From Cyanoderma ruficeps (Eukaryota > Chordata > Aves > Passeriformes > Timaliidae), in NCBI GenBank assembly GCA_008694505.1, contig VZDJ01000219.1, positions 8,969,089-9,033,088 of the forward strand: 64,000 nt of DNA, in the 5' to 3' direction. The position numbers were made by a program, and so were the translations under genes. Under the pieces are notes generated by a model, which was not told the origin of the DNA, made no database searches, and worked only from the letters and a program-made list of their open reading frames with translations. Shown here one piece after another: positions 28,001 through 56,399 of the stretch; the first letter of the stretch is position 1, and each line of letters starts with the position of its first letter.

Positions 28001-30906
28001 AAGAAACAGTGAGAGGAATAATCTCAGATCTGAGAGGTAAGATCAGTTAGCACTGGTTCCCTTAAGAATTTAGGTATTGGATATAAGAAGGAAAACTGGC
28101 TTTGCAAGCTTATAACAAGTGTGTGAGTTGACTTTGCCAACAGGGCTGCAGCTGCTTCAGAGTTGGGCTGCAGAACAGCTATGTGGCCTTTTGTGGAAGT
28201 GGAGCTCCAGAAAAAGAACTGGGGAGATGTGAAGGCTGAGCCTGGAGCTGTTCAGTCCAAAAGCTGCAGGAACATTTATCTCTGCTCTTTTCCACTTAGT
28301 TATCCTCAGATCAGTCACTTAAAGGTTGCAAATGACAGGATAAGTAATTGTTTATGGAGTCTGCAGCTATGCTGTGCTCAGTCTGGTGACCTCCGCGGGG
28401 AAGGGCACAAGACAAGTGTGGGCTGTGACATGCTTTGCAAGTAGGACTGTTCACAGCTTTCTCTTGCTGGCTGTGAGTTGTGCAATGTCTGCTTCTGTAG
28501 TCTTAGTAAGAAATTATTTTGGTAAGTTCCCTTCCTGAGAATGAATTCTGAGAGCTGTTTCCTGCCTTTGCAGGTAATGGGAGTGCCTTGGTGAGGCTCG
28601 TTCAGGAAGAAGTCTTCAGGCCTGAGCTGATAAACTCTTACAGTGAGGAAGAGCTGCAGAGCTTTCTGACGCAGTGTGGCATCCCCTGGGAGGCGTCACA
28701 TACAAAGGTAATGGCTTGTTTGCCCACATACAAGCCTGCACGAGTGGAGCTGTTCTTCACCATCTTTCCCCCATCCACTCTTGCCATCTTAGACAATTAA
28801 TTTCTCATCTGACTGCACTAAGGGCAGGGATGGCTGCCAGCAGGTTATAGGATAATTTACACATGGTGAAATAAATTGAACCTTTGTGGGCTAGAAGAAA
28901 GGAAGCCTGTAATTACCTTGTCACCAGCTCAGCATTGTGTAATTGCTTGTCATCCTCACAGTGCTGAGTGTGGGATTAGGAAGTTTTTGGATGAAGTACA
29001 AATCAGGATTTGGGAGACTTTGCAGGCTGCCTTTTCCTTCTCTGCGGGAGTCTCTTAATTTTAGTCACTTTCTCTGGGGCCTGTCTTTTCTAGGAGGAGC
29101 TCTGCTACTCCCTCCTAGCTCTGTATGAGTTTGTACAGAATGGGACAAGCATTACACCACCTTCTGCACATCACACAGGAGGGAAAATCTACAAAGTGTG
29201 TCCACATCAGGTAAGGAAGACTGGAGCCACGATACTTTTTTATTTCCTTGGCTATTCATTATTTGACTTAACAGCATGGAACTTCCTTATTGAATAGAAG
29301 CAATGGAATGGGCTTCTCTGAGCTTTGGGAATGAAACATGTTCCTGGAGGCTTGGAAGATTCTCCAAGACAAGGTGAATGTGTATGAGGAGGAAACAGAG
29401 TATCTTTAGAGAAAGTAGCTGTCTGGTTACTGTGTAGTCTGGAATACCTGAAAGGAAGCTGAATTTTTTTAAGACTAGATTTTTTTTTCTGTAAGTTTTC
29501 AGTTTTATTGTGTTGCTGATGTTAATCCTTCTTTTTTTCTTAGGTTGTGTGTGGCTCAAAGTACATAGTAAGAGGAGAAAATGCTCGGGATCACGTGGAC
29601 TTGTTGGTATCCTCACGTCACTGGCCTCCAGTGTATGTTGTTGATACAGCCTCTTCAGTGGCACTATGTGCAGACCTCTGCTGGCCTGGCCTGACTTCCC
29701 AGATGTGGGGGAAGAACCAGGGCTGCTTCTCTGACCCCATGGAACCTCCAACGGTTCGTTGTGTCTTTGCTTTCTGCTGTGCCAGTTCAGCATGGAAAAT
29801 TTGCAAGGGAGATTAAAATTAATGCCCCCCCCTGAATATATAACCTGCATTGTGTCTCAAGATAGTTTTGTAGAATCACAGAATGGTTTGGGTTGGAAGG
29901 GCCCTTAAAGCTCGTCCAGTTCACCCCCCTGCCACAGGCAGAGTCACCTTCCACTTGGCCAGGTTGCTCACAGCCCCATCCAGCCTGGTTTTGAACACTA
30001 CCTGGGGTGAATTTGACCTGATAAGTATCTCCTGATTTAAGCTTTGCCAGTGCATCACTCCTAAGCATAGCAGAATGTATTAGGTGTTGCCTGGTGATTG
30101 TGTTTGATTAATTGTCCTTAATAGGAAAAGCTGTGCTGGGAGTGCCTTGTAACAGTTCAGATCATGAACTTTTGACACACCAAGTCACTTCTTTCAAACT
30201 TGCTATTCCTTGAGAAGTGGGAGAGGAAGAGGGTTCCTAGTGCCTTGGGACTATTTGAGGGCATAAAGTGAGGAGGGAGTGTGGCATCTTTGTGGCTTGA
30301 AGGGGAAGCCTGGATTGTTTAGCCCTCCGTTTGTCCTGGATTGTAGTGTTGGTTGGAGTTTGGTCAGCCAGTAGTTTTGTCTTCTCAGCTGTGGGGAGTT
30401 TACTTGTTGTTGTACCGGATGTGCATGTGTCTCTCCCCCAGTATGTGTCCTGCCCGGAACTGCTGGACCAGCACTACAGCGTAGACATGACGGTGGCCGA
30501 GCACTCCCTTCAGCACCCCATCACCAAGTCCTCGGCACGCCGGATTGTCCACACGGGCTCGGAGCAGAGCTGGGACCCCACAGCTCGACACCGCTGCATC
30601 TCCCTGTGCCGCGAGCTGGAGCCGTACGGCGCCATCATCGCCGCCATCAACGACAGCAAAACCAGCAACGTGCGCCAAAGGCCCATCACCTTCGAGAACC
30701 CCACACACTATTACCTCTACAACCGCCTCATGGACTTCCTCACCAGCAGGGAAATCGTCAACAGGCAGATCCAGGAGATCGTGCAGAGCTGCCAGCCGGG
30801 GGAGGTGGTGATCCGTGACGCGCTCTACCGGCTCGGCGTGGCCCAGATCAAAACAGAAACGGAAGAGGATGAAGAGGGGAAGCAGGAGGAGGATAGAGGT
30901 TGCTGA
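13531..30906 (+). CDS. HMGXB3: HMG-box-containing protein 3, 19 coding exons
   Basis: I assembled 19 coding exons with intact phase, giving a predicted 1,316-aa protein. The start ATG lies two bases inside exon 2 in a good context (agccATGG), and the stop is at 30,904-30,906. Order of parts: acidic N-terminus, a lysine-rich tract at about residues 30-38, one HMG box at about 48-107, a long Ser/Thr/Glu-rich linker, two near-identical zinc-ribbon exons (about 330-373 and 637-686), then a cysteine-rich region and a C-terminal domain conserved in vertebrate HMGXB3. The HMG box suggests a nuclear DNA-binding role, but the biochemical function is poorly known. As I recall, the cysteine clusters are classed with the CxC4/CxC5 families linked to KDZ transposases. 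Donors after exons 9 and 19 (GTTGTT and GTTCGT) are unusually weak, though phase and alignment support them. Confidence 0.93.
17545..22162 (+). CDS. HMGXB3: HMGXB3 exons 6-11: two zinc ribbons and linker
   Basis: Exons are 17,545-17,676, 19,474-19,889, 20,235-20,410, 20,701-20,798, 21,376-21,474 and 22,013-22,162. Exons 6 and 11 encode two copies of one zinc-ribbon pattern: R-G-x(1-2)-C/K..C-x4-C-S-[FY]-x-Y-x2-R-H-K-P-x2-C-P-x-C-G. Exons 7-9 form a low-complexity linker with a basic segment (KPRPKPSLLAAARPMRAIL). Exon 10 contains SQVKVVEIKPDIFPSYKYS, which leads into the second ribbon. The exon 9 donor is AAG|GTTGTT, weaker than its neighbours. Confidence 0.88.
21914..21990 (-). repeat. CR1 3'-end fragment in HMGXB3 intron 10
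   Basis: The sequence from 'agaatcatagagccgttcag' through 'gaaaagacctttaggatcgt' to 'ggagtccaacta' is the antisense of a CR1 3' terminus. It ends only about 20-35 bases before the exon 11 acceptor (AG|GATTTGGG at 22,013), so it lies where the branch point and polypyrimidine tract would be expected. Confidence 0.75.
23793..27506 (+). CDS. HMGXB3: HMGXB3 exons 12-16: conserved cysteine-rich core
   Basis: Exons are 23,793-24,094, 25,450-25,577, 26,122-26,253, 26,521-26,705 and 27,287-27,506. Exon 12 encodes a helical stretch (QKEIQRQSTLQLLRKVMQIP) and NVSEETVTIEQTSWSNYYES, then a C-x2-C pair (QCLLC). Exon 13 supplies ECWLLTANRL and a C-x4-C pair (CLNLQC). Exon 15 carries LLCNGYWAFECLTVRDYNDM and another C-x2-C pair (ICGICG). 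Exon 16 contains FDASIVAPFFPPLMRGAVV. Phase carries through every junction. Exon 12 is much richer in G/C at third positions than exons 13-16. Confidence 0.9.
28574..30906 (+). CDS. HMGXB3: HMGXB3 exons 17-20: C-terminal domain and stop
   Basis: Exons are 28,574-28,707, 29,094-29,210, 29,544-29,753 and 30,442-30,906. Exons 18-19 encode KIYKVCPHQVVCGSKYIVRG, then a block with RGENARDHVDLL and HWPPVYVVD. This block resembles text I recall from KDZ-transposase-associated proteins. Exon 20 carries CPELLDQHY, NPTHYYLYNRLMDFLTSREI and VIRDALYRLGVAQIKTE, then an acidic tail and TGA. The exon 19 donor is ACG|GTTCGT, a weak site, but the next exon joins in frame and aligns with other vertebrate HMGXB3 proteins as I remember them. 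Confidence 0.9.
29871..30005 (-). repeat. CR1 3'-end fragment in HMGXB3 intron 19
   Basis: 'agaatcacagaatggtttgg' followed by 'ttggaagggcccttaaagct', 'cccccctgccacaggcag' and 'gccccatccagcctggttt' is the antisense of a common avian CR1 3' terminus. It lies between the last two HMGXB3 exons, downstream of the weak exon 19 donor. Confidence 0.85.
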
Positions 30907-32345
30907 GTAACAAAACAGTTTGTTGGTTTCTCTCTCTGGTCGCATGGATGGGTGGGCTGAGCCAGCTTTTGCAGCTGTCTGGCTTGAGAGTTCATTTTTA
31001 CAGGTTGGAGATGTGATGGTGGTGGCTTTGACTGCTGTTACTGACCAAAGAGCTCTGTGCTTCCATAGCATCGTGATAGCTGCTGCGAGCATGGGTCTGT
31101 CACCCCCTTGCAAAAGGCTGCAACTGCCTCCAAGGCATGTGATGGACCTGCTGTTCAGGGCTGTGGGATGTTGCCCTCTCTGCAGCTGGAGAGGAGAGAG
31201 GAGTTGCTGGTAGCAGGGAGTGTGCGTGGTCAAGCACACACGGGTTTTTTAATTCTGAATCTTGCTTGCTGACTTTGTGCTTATTGGTGGCAGGGCTGGG
31301 GGTGTGGGACCAGGCATAAAAGGCAGATGGTTACAACGATTTCCCCCAAAACATTCTGAATAGGTGAATTTAGGATACTGACTCCTGGTTGGTAATGTTG
31401 CAAAGCTCTCATAGGCATTGGCTGCAAGGAGTCTTGAGGAGGAGGAGCTGTGCTGCTTTAACATGCTGTATCTGAGGTGCCTCCCTGGAGGCTGTCCTCC
31501 TGGTCCAGGATTGTGGGTGCTTTGGCTGCAGGGAGTTTCTAGAATTGTTTGTCCCTTCACAGGAGCACTAAAAACTTGAAAGCCAAAAGGTACAGTGAGA
31601 GGAGTGTGTTCTGTATGGTAAGGTGAAAACTGAGCCCCAGGGCAGTTGAGGGCTTGGAGGATGGTTTAAGAGCTGTGCAAGGGGTGGCTGTGGAGAGGGG
31701 AGGGACACTCAAACACTGTCTATGGGATCAAAGAGGAACAATGAATACAGTGTCACCAGAGTGAGCAGGTTCTGCATTCCACCCTCGTGGATGTGCTGGG
31801 AGCTGCACCCACGTGTGTGTCCTCATCACTTTGTCAGGTGTCACAGCTGCCCTGCCCATGTTGTCACAGCACTCTGAGGGTTAGAGAAGTCTCCTGCTGC
31901 CCAGGTTGCTTTGTCAGCCCCTTGAGAGGAGTCAGGATAAGGCCTCTGCAGCACACCTGAAGAGCACCTGGGGCTGTGGGTGCAAAGCTGTGCTGTCATT
32001 GCTGCAGCTCCCTTTGGCTGTGGCTGGTGGTGAAGGTGTCTGGTGTTTGCTGCAACCCGCAGATGAGACAAGCAGGATGCCAGACTGCTGAGTTGCCATC
32101 TTGGGAGTTTATTTTGTCTGAGTGAGCAGTGGGGAAGATTCTGAGGCTTGCGGTGTTGTTGAAAATTCCCTTCTGTGAAGGGGAACCTATTGAGTACCGT
32201 ACTGTTAAAGTAAATGTATTAAGTCTGAGCAAATGCAGTAATCATGGCTTGGGGTTTTTCTGTTAAGAACATTAACTTATTATAAAAGACATTAGTGACT
32301 TTTTTCAGTCAGTGATAAAGTTTAATAAATTATCTCCAATTTTGG
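30907..32345 (+). terminator. HMGXB3: HMGXB3 3'UTR and poly(A) signal
   Basis: After the TGA at 30,906 the sequence has no coding signal for about 1.4 kb. A canonical AATAAA lies at 32,324-32,329, followed within 20-60 bases by a strong G/T-rich stretch (gggttgggttg, then a T run with gtgtac). That is the expected downstream element, so cleavage is predicted at about 32,345. Confidence 0.75.
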
Positions 32346-32750
32346 GGGTGAAACTGTGGTCAAGTGACTTGGGTTGGGTTGTTTTTTTTTTGTGTACAAG
32401 ACCTGGATGGTTTCAGGAGAAAAGGCACAAACACTGCTGAATCTCTTCTGCATTTTCCCTGCCTTTGGCATTGCACTTGCCCAGAGACTGCTGCCATGTG
32501 CCACATGGTGACTTGTCAGGTGTCCCATCATCACAATTACATTCCCTTATATCCATGCACAGGGACTACTTCAGAGCTTTAAAACCTTGCTTTTAATAAG
32601 TTCTTGCATTACACAAGAATTGAGTGGTTTTGAGAACTGGTACTGAGGAACAGAGTTGCAGGGTGAGTGAGTAGGCCAGTGCATCACCCATGCTCTCTGA
32701 GCTGTTCCCCTCTGAGAAGTCCTTAGAGCCCTAGAAAAGACTCACTTTCT
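32346..32750. other. Gap between convergent poly(A) sites
   Basis: About 0.4 kb separates the predicted HMGXB3 cleavage site from the CSF1R poly(A) signals on the other strand. It contains the G/T-rich HMGXB3 downstream element at its left end and no gene or repeat that I can recognise. Confidence 0.6.
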
Positions 32751-32754
32751 TAAA

Positions 32755-33959
32755 CATTTTATTTTATTTTTTATAATGCTGACAGATAGAGTTACATTAG
32801 CTTTTCATTTAGTAAGGAGGAATGAATCACTTGATGTTAGCATAAAACCGGGTTTAATAGAATCAGAAATGGCCCACAATGAAATTGCTCAGAGTGTGAC
32901 ACAGGCCACCTGCAGTGCAGTTATAGTTTGCCTGAGCCCTGTCAGTTGCAGTTTGCCTGTACCTGGAAGAGACATCCTTTACCCACCAAGTCAGGTGAAG
33001 CTAAGAAGGTTCTTTAGCTACTTCTGGTAGGTACACGGGACTGGGTGGCCGGGGCAGTAGTAACCCTGAGCAAGAGCTAGCTGAGAAATAGGTTGAAGGG
33101 CATTAGACCCTAGCTTATGAAAAAAATCACCTCAGTTGCACTATTAAAAGTACATTTAGGAAATTTAGTACAAGTCTGTAATAGTGACAAAGGCAGTGAT
33201 TGCTACATGCTCAGTAACTCAGTTCTGTAGGATATGTGTAATGTTGATAATTTCTAGACCTCTTTAAGCTGCCATTCTTTCCTGGATTGGGGTTGTGTTC
33301 AGTGCTCTCATGGAAGAGCACTGTTTTCTGCTGTGTTTTACCTGAGAAAGAACTGTCTCTCTGTCCTGTTAGTGAGGCACAAGTTCACATAACCCTGGGG
33401 TTGGCTCTCTGGCTCACTTCACCCAAACACTCCCTGCAGAAGCATCAGCTGCAGAGAGGTGGATTGCATGAAGAAGTGTAGGGGTTAATACACATTTAAT
33501 GCTATGTAGAAGCTTTACCTATATCTAAACACACTGCAATGTCCAGGGTCAGACTGACAAAGGGAAGAGAGCAGGACATCAAGGGAATGTGTGAAGTAGT
33601 TCCAGTGCCAAGACATATTCAAGATGTGCTTATAAAACACAAGGGTTCAGCTGTGACTAGTATTTTTTAAAAAACTACAAAATCCAAACTCCCACAGCCT
33701 TCTCTGGGGCATGGGGAGGCAGGTGCTGGGGACCTCTGAGTAGCTTGTAGAGATGGAGCCTGTTACCATCCTAACAGCTCTGTGCTACGTGTGAGATAAG
33801 ATTTCAGGGACCCCACGGTGACTCCTTCACTGTCCTTTTGGTGAGAGTCCATAACATTCACACTTCAGAAGGTACAGAGAAGGCCAAAGCAGGTGTCTGT
33901 GTCCTAGGGTGAGCTCTGTGGAGCCAGGACAAGGATCAACCCCAGGGTGAAGGTCCCAC
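32755..33959 (-). terminator. CSF1R: CSF1R 3'UTR and poly(A) signals
   Basis: Read on the minus strand, the 1.2 kb after the CSF1R stop (33,960-33,962) carries no coding signal. It reaches two overlapping or adjacent AATAAA signals at about 32,758-32,770 (the + strand reads attttattttatttttta), which predicts a 3'UTR of about 1.2 kb. The + strand AT-rich block just upstream is consistent with a 3' end. Confidence 0.7.
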
Positions 33960-52344
<18,385 letters not shown>

Positions 52345-52600
52345 GTCCCCAGGGACCGTGGTGTCCCCAGCGTGGAGCCAATGCTGCTGAAAGATCCTCT
52401 CAAGCAGTGGGTGCTTCTTCTCGTGGGCACAGTCCCCAGTGCTCCCTTGTCAGGAGCTTCTCCTTTCTGAGCTGACCACAAGTTAACAAATTCCCTATTT
52501 TGTTTGTTTTTGAAACAGGGGGAAAAAAAAGCCCAGGCCGTGCTTTGTCACGTCACCAGTGACAAACCCCATGGCAGAGGTGGGGCCACGTGAACACTCT
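52345..52600 (-). promoter_or_regulatory. CSF1R: CSF1R proximal promoter and 5'UTR
   Basis: There is no TATA box in the usual place. On the transcribed strand, a RUNX core TGTGGT (complement at 52,475-52,480) is followed by a purine run AGAAAGGAGAAG (about 52,455-52,468) that resembles the PU.1-type tracts of macrophage promoters. Farther out lie a perfect inverted repeat (52,544-52,566) and a palindromic E-box CACGTG at 52,587-52,592, a possible TFE3/MITF site. RUNX1 and PU.1 control of CSF1R is established in mammals. The sites here are inferred from motifs, and the transcription start is not fixed. Confidence 0.5.
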
Positions 52601-55600
52601 GCTGCAGGGTCCCCCTGTTAGTGGGGGTCCCTCTCAGATCTCAGAGAGGAGTCCATCCCCAGACCACCCCCCAGGGCTGGCAGGGGCCAATGCACCATGC
52701 TGGGGTTTGGGATAATCCTGATGTTCTCTGGCTTCTGCCACTCCAATCCCCAGGGGCATTTATACACTTTAGCCTTGCATGGGGACACAGTGTCCCTACA
52801 CTTGCAGGCAGTGAATTCCATTTTATTTCAGCAGGACAACTTTCACCTCAGGCCCAGTGGCTCCTGCTGGCTTTGGGACCTGAGGACCCTCCCAGGACAT
52901 GGCAGGCTCCCTCACAACAGGCCCACAAAGGCAATTCAGCCCAGGGCAGCTCCCAGGTGGGAAAAAGCCTGTGAAGATGCCAAACCATTTTGTGTTAACC
53001 AAAAGTCTCTGGTGCAGAGAGAGGTCTTTTGGCCACACAGGATCACTCCCAAGCCCCATGCCAGCTTAACCACCCTCCCTGGCAGGGAGACCTGTTGAAA
53101 TCCAGCATGCAGACCCCTTCTGGCTCCTGGCTGGGCTGAGGGACCACTGCTCTTTCCTGTCCCAGTTCCTCCAAGCCAGGGGCTCAGAGTGACCCTGTCA
53201 CCACCAGGCAGCCTCAGGGTTCAAGCACAGACCTCTCCTCCCAGCCATCCTGCCTGGCTGCTGGGGAGGCTGCTTGCAGCTGTTCTGTAATTAACAACCT
53301 GGCAGGCACCTTGAAGCAGGAATTAAACCATTAGCTAATTAGAAGGCTAAGTAATTAATAAATCAGTCACTTTGTTAACCCTCCACTGGACCATGGGTCT
53401 TCCAAAGGAGGTGTGAGGGAAGGCTTGAAGTAAACCCAGGGACACCCAAGTCAGCAGGATTAGCAGATCCTGTCAGACACAGGGTGCCCTTTGCTCTCTG
53501 ATCTGTCTCTGGATAACCTCAGGCTGCAGCAGAAGTTCAGGGCTGTTTCACAGCAGCTCTGGGGTGGGAAGTGACCGCCACCACCTGACAGTGCTGGGAA
53601 GGAAGCACAGGGGAAGAAGGTCCAGCCAGGGGCTCTGCCAACTGCCCCAGCTGCAGCCCCAACGGCAGGAAGGTGACAGGAACACCACGAGAAATCATGG
53701 GCAGAAAAAGAAGGGTTGTTCCAAAATATCTGCACAGAGGTGGCTGTTGAATCTGCACCTGCAGTGCCCTGAAAGCCTTCACAGCCTGGAGGGGAATGGG
53801 CTTGTCCAAAGGGGGCAGTTAGAGAGGTACCAGCAAGACAAGGTCCTCGGGCCAAGAGATGAAAGCACGGCTGACTGTGCTGGAGATGACTAAGAGTCAT
53901 GGGAACATGGAGAGCTCTTGGTTTTGGCCAGAAAGATGGCTGGAGAGGAGAGTGTGTGAGGGAGTCCAGAGAGAAGGAAAGGCAGCTTTTGGCCAAAGAA
54001 CGTTTCCCCTCAGCAGTTTTTCCTGGCAGGACGCAGGGAAGAAGAACATGAATTAGAGGCAGCATGGTGCTCTGGGGGGCTCCTGCCCAGAGCTGGAGGG
54101 GCTGTCAAGCAGCTGGGCCACAGGAGATGTCTGCTCGATTGTTCTTTCCTCCTTTCAAGCCAAAGGGGCTTTTTAAAGGATGTTTGTTTCCCTCCTTCTT
54201 CTTTTTAAGTCCTTTTTATTTTTCCAGGAACAAATGCCAGCTCAGAGAGAAGTGACTCACCAATTTGAATAAGTATTAAACCAGACAGGTTTAATAGAGA
54301 GAAGGGAAACAATCTCTCAGCCCCCCTTCTTCTCTTTGAGGGGGCCCCTTGCAGAGCATCTCTGATGCCAATGATCCCCAGGTGACAGCCTGGACACTTG
54401 GGTCCCACCTGGACTAGGCATACCTGGGGATGCTCACTGGAACAAACTTGAGGTCCCTCCCTCTTTTGTGTCCCTCTCTTCCTCCTGCAGGCTGCACCCC
54501 AAATCTTATGTGCAAGCAGCACCTCAACCCCAGGAGTGCTGCTGGAACTCATGTGCCCAGGCAGCTCTGAGCACAGGGCAGGGATGCTCTCAGAGAAGGT
54601 GCAACCTTACTTTGAACAGTTTGAAGCCCAGGAATACCTGTGAAGGCCCTGATGGTTGTGAAAGATGGGATGAGGCTTGCTCAGTGCCTGGTAGACTGGC
54701 TGGGGAAGGGGGAATGGAGGCTGCTGTGAGCCCTGGTTGGGAGCACTGGGAGCTCAGGCTTGTTTCCCAGGCTGGGAGCCCTATGGGACCCCAGCACTGA
54801 GCACAGATGGCCATGGTGCCATGCCTGCCTGAGCTGCCCTGCAGCAATTTGGGGACACACATGGACACCTGTGTCCTGTTGGTACCCCCACAGCTACAAG
54901 GTTTGTCACTGCACTCTCTCTGCTTCCCTGAGCTCTTCTATGGGGTGTGTGTCTCATCACTGGAGAGGACACTTGTTTTGGGGTGGGAGAAATGCCCTTC
55001 TGGGGGTCCCTATGTTGGCCTGCTCATTTCCAGCCCCATGACCCATCTCCAGCACATTCTCATATGCAAAAGGTCAGTTAGGTAGGGAACAGTGGGAGCC
55101 TGCAGGGTTCAGGGCTGAGGTCTGTCAATTCCCCCTCTCTACTTCCCCCCAAGCCTTTGATGCAGCCTTTCTGGACAAAAGGGGATTTTTTTTTTTTCTC
55201 CCTGCTGATTCAGGTCCTGGAGAAAAATGCCCTGACTGAGCCGTGCCAGGTGACTCAGAGCATATCTGGGGAGAATCAGTCTGAGCTGGTCAGGGAGACT
55301 GCAAACCTCCACCCTGGAAAAATGAGCAAAGGCAGGAACCCAGGACAGGCTGTGCTGGAAAGGGGAGCCTTGCTGGAACTTGGACCTGCTTGCTGCTGCA
55401 CTCCATGCCTTGAACCCCTGGGTACACAGGGAGATTCCAGGAGCTGAGGGAGGCACAGCTGCTGCCAGTGGGGGCTGCAGCATGTAGCCAGAAAACAAGG
55501 TCAACACTGATATGTTTGAACCAACAATCCCTCTTTGCAGCAACCCTGGGCTTTCCAAGCACCCGGCTCAGAGCGGATGCAAAGATCTCTGCTCTGCAGC

Positions 55601-56399
55601 TTGAGATGGATTTTGGAGGAGCAGTTAAGTTGGAGCTAGAGAGAGGAGAAAACTTTTGGCAAGACTCACAAGGTGCCTTGTCTCTCATGCGGCTGGGGGA
55701 CCTCAGTGCCTCTGGAAAGGCGACTGGGGAAAGGTGATAGGAGCAGAGTGACATGTGGATTTGAGGGAGTGGTGGTGTGGGGAGCCAGGATTCTGGAGCT
55801 GCATTTTTTGAGGGTATCAGCAAATTCCTCATCCTAGAGAGGAGGGAGGAGAGCTGGACATGGTGAGCCCTGTGTGCTGTAGTGTGGCTCCTGCTGGTGC
55901 CCTGCCCTGTTGCTGTCTCCAGGCCCTCCCACTGCCCTGAGCTATTAAACTGTGTGGAAAAATCAGTGCTGTGGTGTCTGCCATCTCCTTCCACCCAGCC
56001 ACTGCTCAGTTTGTCATTTCTCCTGATCTGAGCACAGATCCAACAATGCTCCAAGGAGCCAAGTCCTGAGCTGGGACTGCTGGCCCAAAACCCAGGCAGT
56101 GGGATATACATGGGAATGTATCCTTCCCTCTACCCCCTGCCACATGACCCACAAGCTGCAGTTACCAGAGAGATGGGGCAGATCCTGCCCCTTTGCCTTA
56201 CCCTGTTTCTGGGCTCAGCTGCTCCTTGCAGTGCTTCTGCCTGCCTGGCTCCCAGCTTGGCTTTCACTAAGCACTGGGGTCATGCACAGAGTATTAACAT
56301 ACTCAGCCTTCACCCACCACAGGGTTAAGCTGTATTCCCAGCCCCATCTGAGTGGGAGCAACCAAACCCAGGCAAATAAAGGAAGAGATGGGACTTTGC
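52601..56399. other. Intergenic DNA between CSF1R and PDGFRB
   Basis: No exon chain, RNA gene or clear repeat is visible. Several longer open frames (for example 55,290-56,111 and 53,460-54,065 on the minus strand) reflect GC-rich sequence with few stops and show no recognisable domain. A homeodomain-like AT cluster lies at 53,288-53,379. Confidence 0.6.
53288..53379. promoter_or_regulatory. Homeodomain-like TAAT cluster upstream of CSF1R
   Basis: Within 92 bases in a GC-rich setting there are TAATTAA, GAATTAAA, the perfect palindromes ATTAGCTAAT (53,330-53,339) and CTAATTAG (53,335-53,342), GTAATTAATAAAT and GTTAAC (53,374-53,379). Such density of ATTA/TAAT cores suggests an enhancer bound by homeodomain proteins. 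It lies 0.95 kb upstream of the CSF1R start and far downstream of PDGFRB. Confidence 0.35.

Noticed and set aside
30400..31239. 279-codon minus-strand open frame over HMGXB3 exon 20
   Set aside because: It is the antisense shadow of a GC-rich coding exon, with no family match of its own.
53460..54065. 201-codon minus-strand open frame upstream of CSF1R
   Set aside because: No domain, and composition like the surrounding non-coding DNA; chance open frame.
55290..56111. 273-codon minus-strand open frame between CSF1R and PDGFRB
   Set aside because: There is no recognisable family, no splice context and no codon bias. It sits in generally stop-poor intergenic DNA.
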